From Branchiostoma floridae (lineage: Eukaryota; Chordata; Leptocardii; Amphioxiformes; Branchiostomatidae), in NCBI RefSeq assembly GCF_000003815.2, contig NC_049980.1, positions 4,914,804 through 4,978,803 of the forward strand: a stretch of DNA of 64,000 nucleotides. The letters are read 5' to 3'. Shown here piece after piece: positions 10,316 to 20,400 of this stretch. The position numbers and the translations under genes were made by a program. How positions within the stretch are numbered: the stretch's first letter is position 1; each line of letters starts with the position of its first letter. The notes under the pieces were generated by a model, which was not told the DNA's origin, ran no database searches, and saw nothing but the letters and a program-made list of their open reading frames with translations.

Positions 10316-12554
10316 ATGATGAGTTCGACGAAGACATCCTCTCCAATTCTCCCCCGTATCGACGACTGTGAGTGCACCCCAAGTGTTCAGCACATCTTCC
10401 GACGTCACTACCTCCTGCAGAGCCCCATGTACTACATAAGGTGGATATACGCAATCCTCTACTCTCTCTACCTTCTGTTCGTCTTACGCACTCCAAAAGA
10501 CCGCGACATTGTTGGCTACATAGAGAATACGACCATGGCTATGCTGATTCGCCCTGCAACAGACGGCAAGTCGGGCGAATATGAAGTAACAGTTTGTGAT
10601 TGTAAGTTGCGTGCTTCCAGAGGATACAAGCTGAACAACATGTCACTGAGGTACAAGACAGGAAAAAATGGCGTCCAGGTTTTGAACTTCACTCGCAACG
10701 GGGTTGACGTCACCAACAGATGTGAAATCTTTTCGACCATCTACTTCTATCATATTTACTCCATGCACACCAAGTCGCATCTGTTCTCCAATAGCCTGGT
10801 CCGACACATCGTGGATAACGATGTACACACTCTTCAAGAGTCGAGCTACACTTCCATTCCGTTACATTACGAGCTTCTCCATTCGTCGCTGAGTGTGCTG
10901 GAGTGGGGCGGGAACATGTCCCGATACCTCGGCTACGGAGGCGTCTGCATCAGAGAGAGTGTAGTGAAGGAGAGCAGGAACATGAGTGCACTGGAAGGGC
11001 ACCAAGCCGTGCGCCGCTGGAACTCACACGGGAAGGACAGCTTTGCCGGCAAATTGTTCAGGTTGTGAAGTTAAAATTGTTTAGCCTGGAATCCAGCCGT
11101 ATTGTGCTTTGGTCGCTCCCCTGAGGTACGCTTCCTGCCAATACTTGGTGGAAGCGTACCTCTGGGGAGCGACCAAGGCACAACAGGCTAAAACTTGTTA
11201 AGTTAAAGTTAAAAAGATTCTTTACACGATTGGAGCCAAAAGTAGTTCTTCGAAATAGTAGCTCTGGCGTTTGAGTTTCCGAGAGAGCACACACAAGCAT
11301 ATTACAAAGGTTTGAGTTTCTTATATATAAAGCCTATCCGGGGGGGGGGGGGGGGCAGGGAATGCCAAAAAAGCCTAATCTGGAAAGGGTTTATTTTTTT
11401 TCATTTTTCCATTGGAAACAGGTCATTATAATGGTACATGCGACAGAAAAATAGTTAACTACCCAAAAACCCTTCATGGACTTACATTTGCTTACCCTGA
11501 AAAACAACCCAAACTTCCCAACAATGAGACAAATTAAACCCGCTCTACATATTTTCTGGGAAGACTGGTTGACATGACTTGGAATGGATTTTGAGAGTGC
11601 TAAATACCAGCCCCCATAGCAGGCTCTCTATGGGGTTTTTTGTACGAGAGAGGCCAGCAATCGGCGACGCATCGGCGACCCAGTACGAAAAGTGCCAAAA
11701 AAGCCCATAGAGAGCCTGCTATGGATGGGCGGCTATGAGAGAGGCCAGCAATCAGCGACCCAGTACAAAAAGTGCCAAAAAAGCCCATAGAGAGCCTGCT
11801 ATGGAGGGTAGCTAAATACTCCCTACTTTTCTCCCCTTCTTTACAGATCGCGGCTGGCGCTACAGAGCGTCATGGAGCGCCACGACATCGCCCCGAAGTT
11901 GCTGGACGCTCTGTTTAACCACACCATTGTGCACAGCGTGGACCATCATGGCATCAGCGAGTGGTCGTACCTAAGGTGAGGTACTCACGATTTATTATCA
12001 TAAACCTCTTTTTTGGCGACGCCTCAGAGGCTAGCCTAAGAGGTTGGTTCACATCGTACTGCAGGGCAGGTGTCGCTGCTCACAGTTCAGATGCGGTCAA
12101 AAAACGTAAAGTATCTACAGACGTACAGGCAGCTTGATGCAAAATATTTACAATACGGTTACACTCCTTTGTGTTTAGGACCACATTGTAAATATTTTGG
12201 ATAAAGCTGCCTGTATATGTCCGATTGGCAAAAAATCCTGGAATTCTTCATGAATTTTTCCCCGCCTGCGTTGTTACATGATCCATTCGGAGGGGAATAA
12301 CTCGGGAATGGGCTGACGGATCATGTCACTGTTCTCCCAGGTTCTCTCTACACCCGTGGGACAAAAACTGTAACACCTACCAGGCCTTCAACACCAGTGT
12401 GTTCCGTGTCCTGATCACCCAGCCCAACCTGAACCCCCTAGCACCCAACACCCTTCGCTCCATCAACAAGCCGTTCTACCAGGACCTGTACCGGGAACTG
12501 AAGAACATCGACCCCAAAATGGCGGATGTGGTGACCGCTAGCGTCATGTACTAG
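10316..12554 (+). CDS. Unrecognised membrane-anchored protein, 3 exons, 362 aa
   Basis: Predicted exons are 10316-11061, 11847-11975 and 12341-12554 (stop TAG). Phases join exactly (2, then 2). The start is the first ATG of an ATGATG pair at 10316 with A at -3; the same frame is open farther upstream, so an earlier start is possible. Residues about 39-57 (YYIRWIYAILYSLYLLFVL) form one hydrophobic segment near the N-terminus, suggesting a signal anchor. The rest is soluble-looking. Two histidine clusters stand out: HTKSH at 151-155 and HTIVHSVDHH at 274-283, possible metal or haem ligands (inference only). I do not recognise the family. AATAAA follows the stop by 6 nt inside a foldback repeat. 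The first donor (GTTGTG) is weak, so that boundary is less sure. Confidence 0.7.
11078..11192. repeat. Hairpin in intron 1 of the 10.3-kb gene
   Basis: TAGCCTG...TTGTGCTTTGGTCGCTCCCC, with GAGGTACGCTTCC on the inner side, pairs with GGAAGCGTACCTC...GGGGAGCGACCAAGGCACAACAGGCTA across a loop near CAATACTTG. It is a compact foldback element of about 110 bp located 20 nt after the predicted donor. Confidence 0.75.
11339..11355. repeat. Poly-G run
   Basis: About 16 consecutive G residues in intron 1; the length may be imprecise in the assembly. Confidence 0.8.
11608..11812. repeat. Inverted plus tandem repeat in intron 1
   Basis: CCATAGCAGGCTCTCTATGGG at about 11613 is inverted at about 11701 and 11784 (CCCATAGAGAGCCTGCTATGG). 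A GAGAGAGGCCAGCAATC...CGACCCAGTAC segment is repeated at 11645 and 11729. This suggests a small foldback element with one arm duplicated, placed 35 nt before the exon 2 acceptor. Confidence 0.75.
12044..12230 (+). repeat. Partial copy of the foldback element found downstream
   Basis: GGTTCACATCGTACTGCAGG, followed by a CAGGTGTCGCTGCTCACAG segment, and a later palindromic pair around TACAGGCAGCTT...AAGCTGCCTGTA match the element at 12559-12990. It lies in intron 2 of the 10.3-kb gene. Confidence 0.75.
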
Positions 12555-12558
12555 ATAC

Positions 12559-12990
12559 AGAATAAAGAGACTCTTTTTACACGACCAATGCTTTATTCTC
12601 ACCGACGTTTCGGTGACCGTCTGTCACCTTCTTCAGGGCAATTCTGACTGGTTCACATCGTACTGCAGGACAGGTGTCGCTGCTCACAGTTCAGATTCGG
12701 TCAAAAAACGTATTTACATACAAAAACTATTTACATATGTACAGGCAGCTTATGCGGTTACACCCCTTTGCGTTTGGGACCGCATTGTACATATTTTGCA
12801 TAAAGCTGCCTGTACATTTGTAAATAATTGTCGTGTGACTGCATCTGAACTGTGAGCAGCGACACCTGTCCTGCAGTACATTGTGAACCAGTCAGAATTT
12901 GCAGAAAATGCCCTGAAGAAGGTGACAGACGGTCACCGAAACGTCGATGAGAATAAAGCATTGGTCGTGTAAAAAGAGTCTCTTTATTCA
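12559..12990. mobile_element. Long foldback element carrying two hammerhead-like cores and the gene's poly(A) signal
   Basis: Arms of about 170 nt are inverted: AATAAAGAGACTCTTTTTAC at 12561 against its complement ending at 12988, followed inwards by CCAATGCTTTATTCTC and CACAGTTCAGAT. Each arm holds CTGAAGA, a perfect GGTGAC-AGAC-GTCACC stem and GAAA (plus strand 12913-12941; minus strand 12636-12608). This is the order of a hammerhead core (CUGANGA, stem II, GAAA). The left arm begins 6 nt after the stop codon of the upstream gene and contains AATAAA at 12561-12566. The interior has a further TACAGGCAGCTT palindrome. No ORF is present. Confidence 0.7.
12561..12566 (+). promoter_or_regulatory. 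Poly(A) signal AATAAA for the 10.3-kb gene
   Basis: The hexamer starts 6 nt after the TAG stop (12552-12554). It lies within the left arm of the foldback element. A second AATAAA is in the right arm (about 12952). Confidence 0.5.
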
Positions 12991-13474
12991 GTGATTTACC
13001 AACATGATGAAACTATTCACGGATATATAGTTTCACCATTGGTGTGTGGCAGATTGGTGTTTATCATGTTTATCAATTGTCTGCTTCCAAGACCTTCTAC
13101 CACAATGTTTTAATACCTGAAACATTCACAGAAAGATAACAACAGCATAACGCCATGCGCGAAAATTTAGCTCAATATAATGTCGAGTGGATTTGAAAAT
13201 TTGCTCCACTCTTTAAATTTTTGTTTGATATGGTCGACCTCTTATCACGTGTTATTTGCTATTTTCTTACAGGTCTTTTATGTTTAAAACATTTTTTAGT
13301 AATTTTGCGGTAGTTTTTTTTAAATATCATAGCTTTTAAAAAACCGTAGAAGATGTTTTTAGCCTTTGAATATATAACATCTGTGCATAAACTTTATAGC
13401 TGTTCAGTGTATATAAAATGAACATGTAATTGCCTTTTAGCTGTTAATACACACAATAATATTATAGTTGGTAA
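12991..13474. other. AT-rich intergenic stretch, nothing recognised
   Basis: No exon, repeat or RNA gene could be supported here. Confidence 0.5.
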
Positions 13475-13705
13475 ATATTAACGCTAGTTCACCTTTTTCC
13501 ACAACTGTAACCTATATCCGTTCTTTTTAAGAACAAGGTATTCAGGGATATCAAGTCGACGGACGGTGGTTTCAGGCTGCACTATTTCGACAATTGTACA
13601 ATTTGAAATTATCGTCCGTTGACTTGATATCCCTAAATACACTTCTAATCAACACAACGGATATTGGTCACACCGCGAATAAAGGTGAACTAACGTTATA
13701 TTCAT
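13475..13705. mobile_element. Inverted-repeat element (family with copy at 54417-54600)
   Basis: The outer ends AACGCTAGTTCACCTTT and AAAGGTGAACTAACGTT are inverted. Inside, AACCTATATCCGTT pairs with AACGGATAT, and a GGGATATCAAGTCGACGGACG segment pairs with CGTCCGTTGACTTGATATCC. The interior GACGGTGGTTTCA is shared with the copy at 54417-54600. Confidence 0.7.
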
Positions 13706-14462
13706 GCATAACCGTTGATTAAAGAAAACCAGACATTTTAACTTCTCCGTTATTCAGTAGCTTTAGGCACATTGAATGTATAAGGATGATGCAAATAAAC
13801 TACTCCCAAAGGTGTAGGTTTTATGTTATTATTACTATAGATTTCGTCTTGTTAATTAGGCCACAGCAAGTAAATTTTATGGATGACATCCACGCGCTCA
13901 TTAATTTTTGCCTGATTTCTGAAAAAAAAAGAAGTTTTTTCTTCTTTTTTTTTGAGATGGTAAACATGACGAAATATTACTAAAATGAGCAAATATGTTG
14001 TGTTGTAGCCTAATAATTATTGTACTTGTAGAGGTGGCACTAGTGAGGTAGCCATGACTGCAGTTGTAGAGGTGAAACTTGTTGGATAGTTGTGAAAGTG
14101 GCACCAATATGGAAGTTATGAGTATGGTTGCCAACTTGGTAAGTGATACCAATCTACCACACTGAATGATGTTGTGGAGTATATCTCTAGTTCTGCTGGA
14201 TGCATGGATTGGGATGCTATTTAGCAGCTGCAGGTGGGTACTAGTAGGTAGATTTTGAGCACCTGTTAAATAAATTGACCTTGGTACTGGAGAAAATTTA
14301 GGAGAAAGTTTAAATATCCTTGTTGCTGATTACTTTGTGGGCTTGAAGTTTTGGTAGGGCACACGGGTAAAATACGGCTGTCATCACTTGACGCTCTTCA
14401 TATTCAACATGAAACTGATCCGATGCAACATTCTACCACTACTGTGGATGTCACTCAATCCA
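13706..14462. other. Intergenic, no gene seen
   Basis: AT-rich sequence with poly-A and poly-T runs near 13920-13955. Around 14020-14160 there are loosely repeated phrases such as GTAGAGGTG. No exon is supported. Confidence 0.4.
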
Positions 14463-15048
14463 CAGGGGTGCCTAAGCATGTGCACGAACCCTATGAAATT
14501 CGTACGAATATTATGTGATACACACGAATCACTATGCGAAAACGCACGAATATTATGAAATTCGCACGAATCACTATGCAAAAACGCACGAATATTATGA
14601 AATTCGCACGAATCACTATGTGATTCACACGAACCTTATGAGATTTGCACGATCCTTATGCAAAAACGGCGGCCGGGAGGAGGCATGATTTGAACGTTTC
14701 TACCCGTGATATTTATATTTCATATGGAATGGACATTTACCGTCGCAAAGATGTATTTGATAGCCTGTGAGCTACTGTTTTGCTTCATTTCGGCGTGTTA
14801 CATCGTATTTTCCGTCGCCGCCGATCGAAGCCGCCATCTTGAAAATCCCGCCCCGTCTGTCACGTGACCCCGGCAGTGGTTGCGCAATTTCGCATAAGGA
14901 TCGTGCAAATCTCATAAGGTTCGTGTGAATCACATAGTGATTCGTGCGAATTTCATAATATTCGTGCGTTCTTGCATAGTGATTCGTGTGTATCACATAA
15001 TATTCGTACGAATTTCATAGGGTTCGTGCAAATGCTTAGGCACCCCTG
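14463..15048. mobile_element. CAGGG-type MITE, CACGAAT-array family, copy 1
   Basis: The element starts CAGGGGTGCCTAAGCA and ends TGCTTAGGCACCCCTG. It is flanked by the 5-bp duplication ATCCA (14458-14462 and 15049-15053). Both arms of about 190 nt consist of short units alternating CGCACGAATATTATGAAATT and CGCACGAATCACTATGCAAA, inverted between the two ends. The centre is GC-richer (GGCGGCCGGGAGGAGG) and contains a CCGCCATCTTG motif. A second copy is at 19755-20385. No transposase ORF is present. Confidence 0.85.
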
Positions 15049-15419
15049 ATCCAAGTGTGACTCAACAATTTTAAAACAGAAACATAGTCAGCTGAATGAC
15101 AAGAATCTGTGTACACAACCAAATTCTTTTATTCATGCAATGATGGAAATCTTAGTGACTGTCACTTTCGTCTGGACAGTTCACATTGTACTGAAGCATA
15201 GGTGTCACTGCTTAAAGATGTGGTCACAAACACCTACTAGGTTGTTTGACTACCCGTGCAGTCCAACGTTAAAAGACAAAAAAAGCTCAAACACACAATA
15301 TTATATATCTGAATATAATACATCTATAAATTCACACGGAAATTGTAAAATATACAGTCTTTGTAACATATAACAGCTGTGTCATATTGCACATTCGGTA
15401 TTTGGTACCCATTTTTACA

Positions 15420-15510
15420 CCCAGGTGGAGTGACCTTCCCGAGAACACAAGATAGATTGCTTGCTAGGATTTGAACCCTGGACCTCTGGCTTCTAGGTTA
15501 AACACCCTGC
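15420..15510 (-). repeat. tRNA-derived SINE fragment
   Basis: On the minus strand GGTTCAAATCC (box B-like; plus strand GGATTTGAACC near 15468) lies in the same context as the fuller SINEs at 41386 and 15530. It is only a fragment. Confidence 0.4.
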
Positions 15511-15529
15511 AGTTTCGTCAAACTTATGT

Positions 15530-15935
15530 CAGATCGTGTGGCAGGATCGGAGGCACTTTGGGCTCAGGCCCAAGAGATCCCGAATTCGAAACCTGCCATG
15601 TCATCGATCCTGTGCCCTTGGGAAAGGCACTTTGCACGACTTTCATCACTTCACTCAGGTGAAAAAAAGTAGCTTCGGCTAGGGCCATCCCTCGGATAGG
15701 ATGTTAACTTAAAAGACCGTCCTGTGTTTGGGAAGAGCTACACCTCGAGCATGCTAAAGATCCCACCACACTGCTCGAAAAGAGTTAGGGTCCTTCCCGG
15801 TGTGAGTGGATCAAACCTTACGGTCTGGTCTCCGGGTTGGCATCTTGCAAACCTAGGTGATAGTCTCCTGTTATGCCAATCCTTCCACAAAATGTGGCAA
15901 AACCGAATAAAAAAACGACCCCACATGTGGTGAAC
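15530..15935 (+). repeat. tRNA-derived SINE
   Basis: A box B-like GAATTCGAAACC precedes CCTGCCATGTCATCGATCC and a CTGTGCCCTTGGGAAAGGC segment, followed by CTCGGATAGGATGTTAA, CTGTGTTTGGG and GGTGTGAGTGGATCAAACC. The same order occurs at 41386-41850 (plus) and, inverted, at 30430-30735 and 62700-62975, which defines a dispersed SINE family. Confidence 0.6.
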
Positions 15936-15989
15936 AGAAAGGGATGCTTATAAACCTGCAGACTACACCATGATCCAGGTACCCTGTTG

Positions 15990-16063
15990 TCACACAGAGG
16001 AAGTCAGCTCCAGCCCAAACTTGGCCTTCAGTGTTGCAACGTGTCTCTTCTCCTTGTCTGTGT
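15990..16063 (-). CDS. Possible last exon of the KIAA0825 homologue
   Basis: After a minus-strand acceptor (GCCTAG before 16063) an open frame reads ...KAKFGLELTSSV and stops at 15990-15992. It looks coding but does not match the phase of exon 25, so it would need an unseen small exon or another donor. The alternative is that exon 25 reads through into the neighbouring MITE. Confidence 0.25.
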
Positions 16064-16129
16064 CTAGGCATGACTCGTCTGTCATGTCACACCTGTGTGG
16101 GATGGTAAGTAACAGTTGTAAACCGGTTT

Positions 16130-16743
16130 ATTTCATTCTCTAGATACAATGCATATAATGTCAACTGTCACAGTAGTTCTAGGTACCTTCAAATCTACAA
16201 AATTAATGCAGCATCTCATTCAGTGATCCATCAGAGGTATATTTGTATGCACACTATCTGTATACAGATATCACACTCATGCAGCTGTTCGGGACATTCC
16301 CAAGAATGCCCTTAAAACTGATCTTCTAAGTCTTTTGGGTATCTAGAAGAATGGTTATGTTAATGAAAATGTATATGCAAATTGGTTACCGGAAGCTAAT
16401 TGAAAGATACAAAATTTAATAATGATAGACGTGTACATTGTATAGAGCCAACAGAGACACGTAACCACAGTAACAGTAAAAGATAGCCTGTGTCGTCCCC
16501 CGTCTCAGCAGTTAGGTGTCTCTTATATATGTCACCTCACTTTGTCTGCCTTGTTCATTCCATGCATGAACAAGGCAGATAAAGTCAGCCATAATTTTTG
16601 GTTATGTACCAATTTCTTCAAAGTATTAGCTACATATCGGATGTAAAATTTAAAATCATACCAACACAGATGAATTTTGATGCTTAGATTCTATTGGAAC
16701 CTTGAATGGGCACCATAGAGACAAATTGTATTCCATTTGTTGA
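16130..16743. other. No gene seen
   Basis: AT-rich sequence with a small inverted repeat at about 16543-16582 (GCCTTGTTCATTCCATGCAT, then ATGAACAAGGCAGAT). Nothing else is supported. Confidence 0.4.
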
Positions 16744-17288
16744 AGGGGCATTCCACTCCAGACGGGACACTTATTTTCCGATATATATTAATTGTAGAAG
16801 TGACAAATATATGCTACTTACCATTATACGATAGAGAAGCCATTAGCCCCACGTGCATCAAAAAGCATTCAGTCTTCTACAAAACTCCTCAAGTACCCTC
16901 TAATTAAATTGATCAATCTCAGCCTATGGCTGAATACTATGTGCCTGACAACGCCTGACTTAAGTTGAGTTACAAAGCTAATTTCAGGGGCGCTAAGAAA
17001 AACACATCTTGTTATGTGTTCTTTGATATCTTGTGAACAATTGACCTTCTTGGTGTGCTAAGCGCCCCTCATTTATGCCGAAAATATTCTCGATAAAGGA
17101 AGTGTCTACACGTATAGCAAATACATTGGTAGGGTCTGCATGGGTTTAGTGAGTGTGTCATATTGTTTTACAAACACACGTTGCGTAATTCGTCACAAGT
17201 GGAATTCCACAAAAGGTTGGCTGATCATGTATTCATTGATACATTATCTATTGGAAAATAACACTCCCTTCTGGAGTGGAATGCCCCT
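16744..17288. mobile_element. MITE with AGGGGCATTCCACTCCAG termini
   Basis: The left end AGGGGCATTCCACTCCAGA is matched by the right end CTGGAGTGGAATGCCCCT. The element is flanked by TTGA on both sides (16740-16743 and 17289-17292), an apparent 4-bp duplication. It is 545 bp with no ORF. Its right end lies only 29 nt from the donor of KIAA0825 exon 25, and a minus-strand frame open through that exon would stop inside the element. Confidence 0.8.
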
Positions 17289-17317
17289 TTGAGGGGAGAA
17301 TAAACTTCATGACGGAC

Positions 17318-17412
17318 CTGTGCTGCAGAAGGGTGGTGAAACCCAGCTCACTCAGTCCCAGGTCACTCTGTAGCAGTTCAGCCCAGTCCCAGGGAAACTC
17401 TAACAGGAAGTT
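17318..17412 (-). CDS. KIAA0825: KIAA0825 homologue, coding exon 25 (last one supported)
   Basis: Acceptor TTTCAG precedes NFLLEFPWDWAELLQ. The donor GTCCGT (17312-17317) is weak. If it is not used, the frame runs on for 23 residues and stops at 17248-17250 inside the adjacent MITE. Length 95 nt. Confidence 0.65.
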
Positions 17413-20400
17413 CTGAAACAACATTTTTATCTGTCAGTGATCAACATCTGATTCATCAGTATCATCAGGATTAACAACATCATCATCATCAATATCGTCA
17501 TAACAAGGCTGTAGCCAGCTCGAAATTTTTTTTCGTCAGCCAATTCCCATTGTCGCGAAAACACTATTCCAGGAGTAAGAGAGACTGAACTGAGACCTTA
17601 AAAAACTGGTTTTAATGAGATTATCGTATGCGAAAGGGCACCGACACACATTGTCAACAATCATAACAATAGCAAAACAAACTGTGTGTGGCTTTTACGG
17701 CAGTGGACGGCGTCCCCAAGCCGCCTGTAGCTTCCACCAAGGAGCTTTTATCAGATTTTTGTCCGTCAAGGTTGACGGATTGGTTTAAAAATCTTTCCGT
17801 CACATGCAGCAAATTTCCGGCAATTGACGGGAAAACGGACGCTGGCTAGAGCCCTGCGTCATAATCATAATTAGACATAAATATCATGAGAAGCAGCAGT
17901 AATATCATCATCATCAACAACATTATCATCATCATAAATATCAGCAGCATAAGCAACATTATGTCATCATTTTCAACAATGTCATCATCAACATTATCAT
18001 CATGGTTATCAACAACATCATCATCATCGGTATCCATATCATCATTTCTACATCATCTTTCTTCCTCCACTGCAATTATATATATTTAGAAAAGGCACGA
18101 CTAATGACAAAGAGTGCGATTTCAAGGTTAAGTTTAGGTTGAAAAATAAAATGATATGCTTGGATGTGCACCTCCTCCTGGATCCCAATGGCCAGGAGCA
18201 TTACACTTCCTGCATCTGTCTGTATCTGTATCTATATAGCCGGTATAACCGCCCTTCGGCGTAACACACCAGATTCGCAGGCACACGGCGCGGCAGCAGC
18301 TGGTTATATTACACCGAATGACTCGTTACCCCTAACTTTTGCACATCTATCTGCAAGCGTTCTTTAAAACTACAGAGAGAAGATGTACTTGGTGATAACA
18401 AGTTCCACTCTACGATAGTTCTGGGAAAGTACAAATTTTTGAACACATCAATCCTAGGTTGGAAACTCTGGTATTTGAAGGCATGACTGTTTCTTGTTCT
18501 TTTTTGAGCTGGTATTAGATACTTATCATGGAAAGTCTGGACATTTTCCTTCTGTCTTCAAGTGAAATCCACTGCAAATCTGTTTTCATTTTGGTAACAC
18601 TAGAATCCCTGTTATAGTTGTTTGTGCAGAATCGGGCAGCTTGGTTCTGTACCCTTTCAAGTTTATCTTTGTCTTTCTTTGTATACGGGTTCCATACTGT
18701 AGCGGCATATTCAAGGTTAGGTCTTACTAGTGATGTGTATACAAGTGATTTTACCCTGCAGTTCATTGACAGCTGTTGTTGCCAACATACCTGGTCGATG
18801 TTACAGTCCCCTATGCTGTTGAACTCCTGCAGCGGGTCGAAGGTCATGACCTGCTCCTTTGAACCAGGGTTGGGTTCAAAGGGCATGACCTGAGGGAGGT
18901 CATCTTTACCCAGCATTGGTGGGATCCCCAACTGCACTTGGAACCATTGCTGCAAGGTTTGGAGAAATAAAGAACTGTTGAAAACATACATTTGTAAGTC
19001 TATTGCAACTTCTTAGCCTAAGCCTACAATGTAAATGAACAATGATTAAGTGCATTTTAAGCATAAAGCATAATTATTTAGTTATGGGTGATAGAAAATA
19101 ACTACATGTAGGTCTTATTTGCTATGCTCACTCAATGCTTTTATTATGTTACCTTCACAGAAGGGAACATACATGTATCTGTTTTTGCTTTGTTTCTTCT
19201 TCTCTGCACAAATAAGGTCAACGACCTGGACCAGACGGCTGTCACCATGGTAACCGATAAAGTAGCAGGCACCATGTGGTGTTCGGTTACCTAATGTAGC
19301 AAATGTCAGATCTAGAGGGGCTCGAGTCACTACATTTAGAAATGTGTTCAAATAAGAATGATCAAAACAGTTGCCAGAGTTAGACTACAACATGTGAAGG
19401 TAACATTCTGTATTTGCTTGCAAATATTACCTTTCTAGTTCAGTTAGTTACAGCAAATGAGAAATGTTTTGTGTTACCATAATTATACACATGTAGCTTG
19501 ATGCGGAATAAAATGAAAATACATTTATAAAAAAAATTGTTTCTAATGCCGCAAATAACGATTTTGGGACTGGAAGTTTGTTAGAGTTATAATATTATAA
19601 GATGTAATTGTTGACCAATACCTGGTTTCCTTTGATGACATGGAACAAATGGGTGAGGTTGTTCTTCCCTGTAAAAAAAGAAGGTGAATAAAAAATGATG
19701 TACAGAAGCTATCCTAAAGCAGAACATGAAGACAGTATAGCAAATTACCATTATCAGGGGTGCCTAAGCACTTGCACGAACCCTATGAAATTCGTACGAA
19801 TATTATGTGATACACACGAATCACTATGCGAAAACGCACAAATATTATGAAATTCGCACGAATCACTATGCAAAAACGCACGAATATTATGAAATTCGTA
19901 CGAATCACTACGTGATTCACACGAACCTTATGAGATTTGCACGATCCTTATGCAAAAACGGCGGCCGGGAGGAGGCATGATTTTGAGCATTTCTACCCGT
20001 GATATTTACATTTCAAGGCATGGAATGGACATTTACTGTCGCAAACATGTATTTGATAGCCTGTGAGCTACTGTTTTGCTTCATTTAGGCGTGTTACATC
20101 GTATTTTCCGTCGCCGCCGATCGAAGCCGCCATCTTGAAAATCCCGCTCCGTCTGTCACGTGACCCCGGCAGTGGTTGCGCAATTTCGCATAAGGATCGT
20201 GCAAATCTCATAAGGTTCGTGTGAATCACATAGTGATTCGTGCGAATTTCATAATATTTGTGCGTTTTTGCATAGTGATTCGTGCAAATTTCATAATATT
20301 TGTGCGTTTTGCATAGTGATTCGTGTGTATCACGTAATATTCGTACAAATTTCATAGGGTTCGTGCAAGTGCTTAGGCACCCCTGATAATATGTCATTGA

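Noticed and set aside
12608..12941. Calling the hammerhead-like motifs active ribozymes
   Set aside because: Stem III and the cleavage triplet were not identified, so only the core similarity is reported.
14759..20388. Minus-strand frames with repeated His/Tyr/Thr/Asn phrases at 14772-14996 and 20068-20397
   Set aside because: Both come from the CACGAAT arrays of the two MITE copies; the shared peptide reflects repeat identity, not a gene family.
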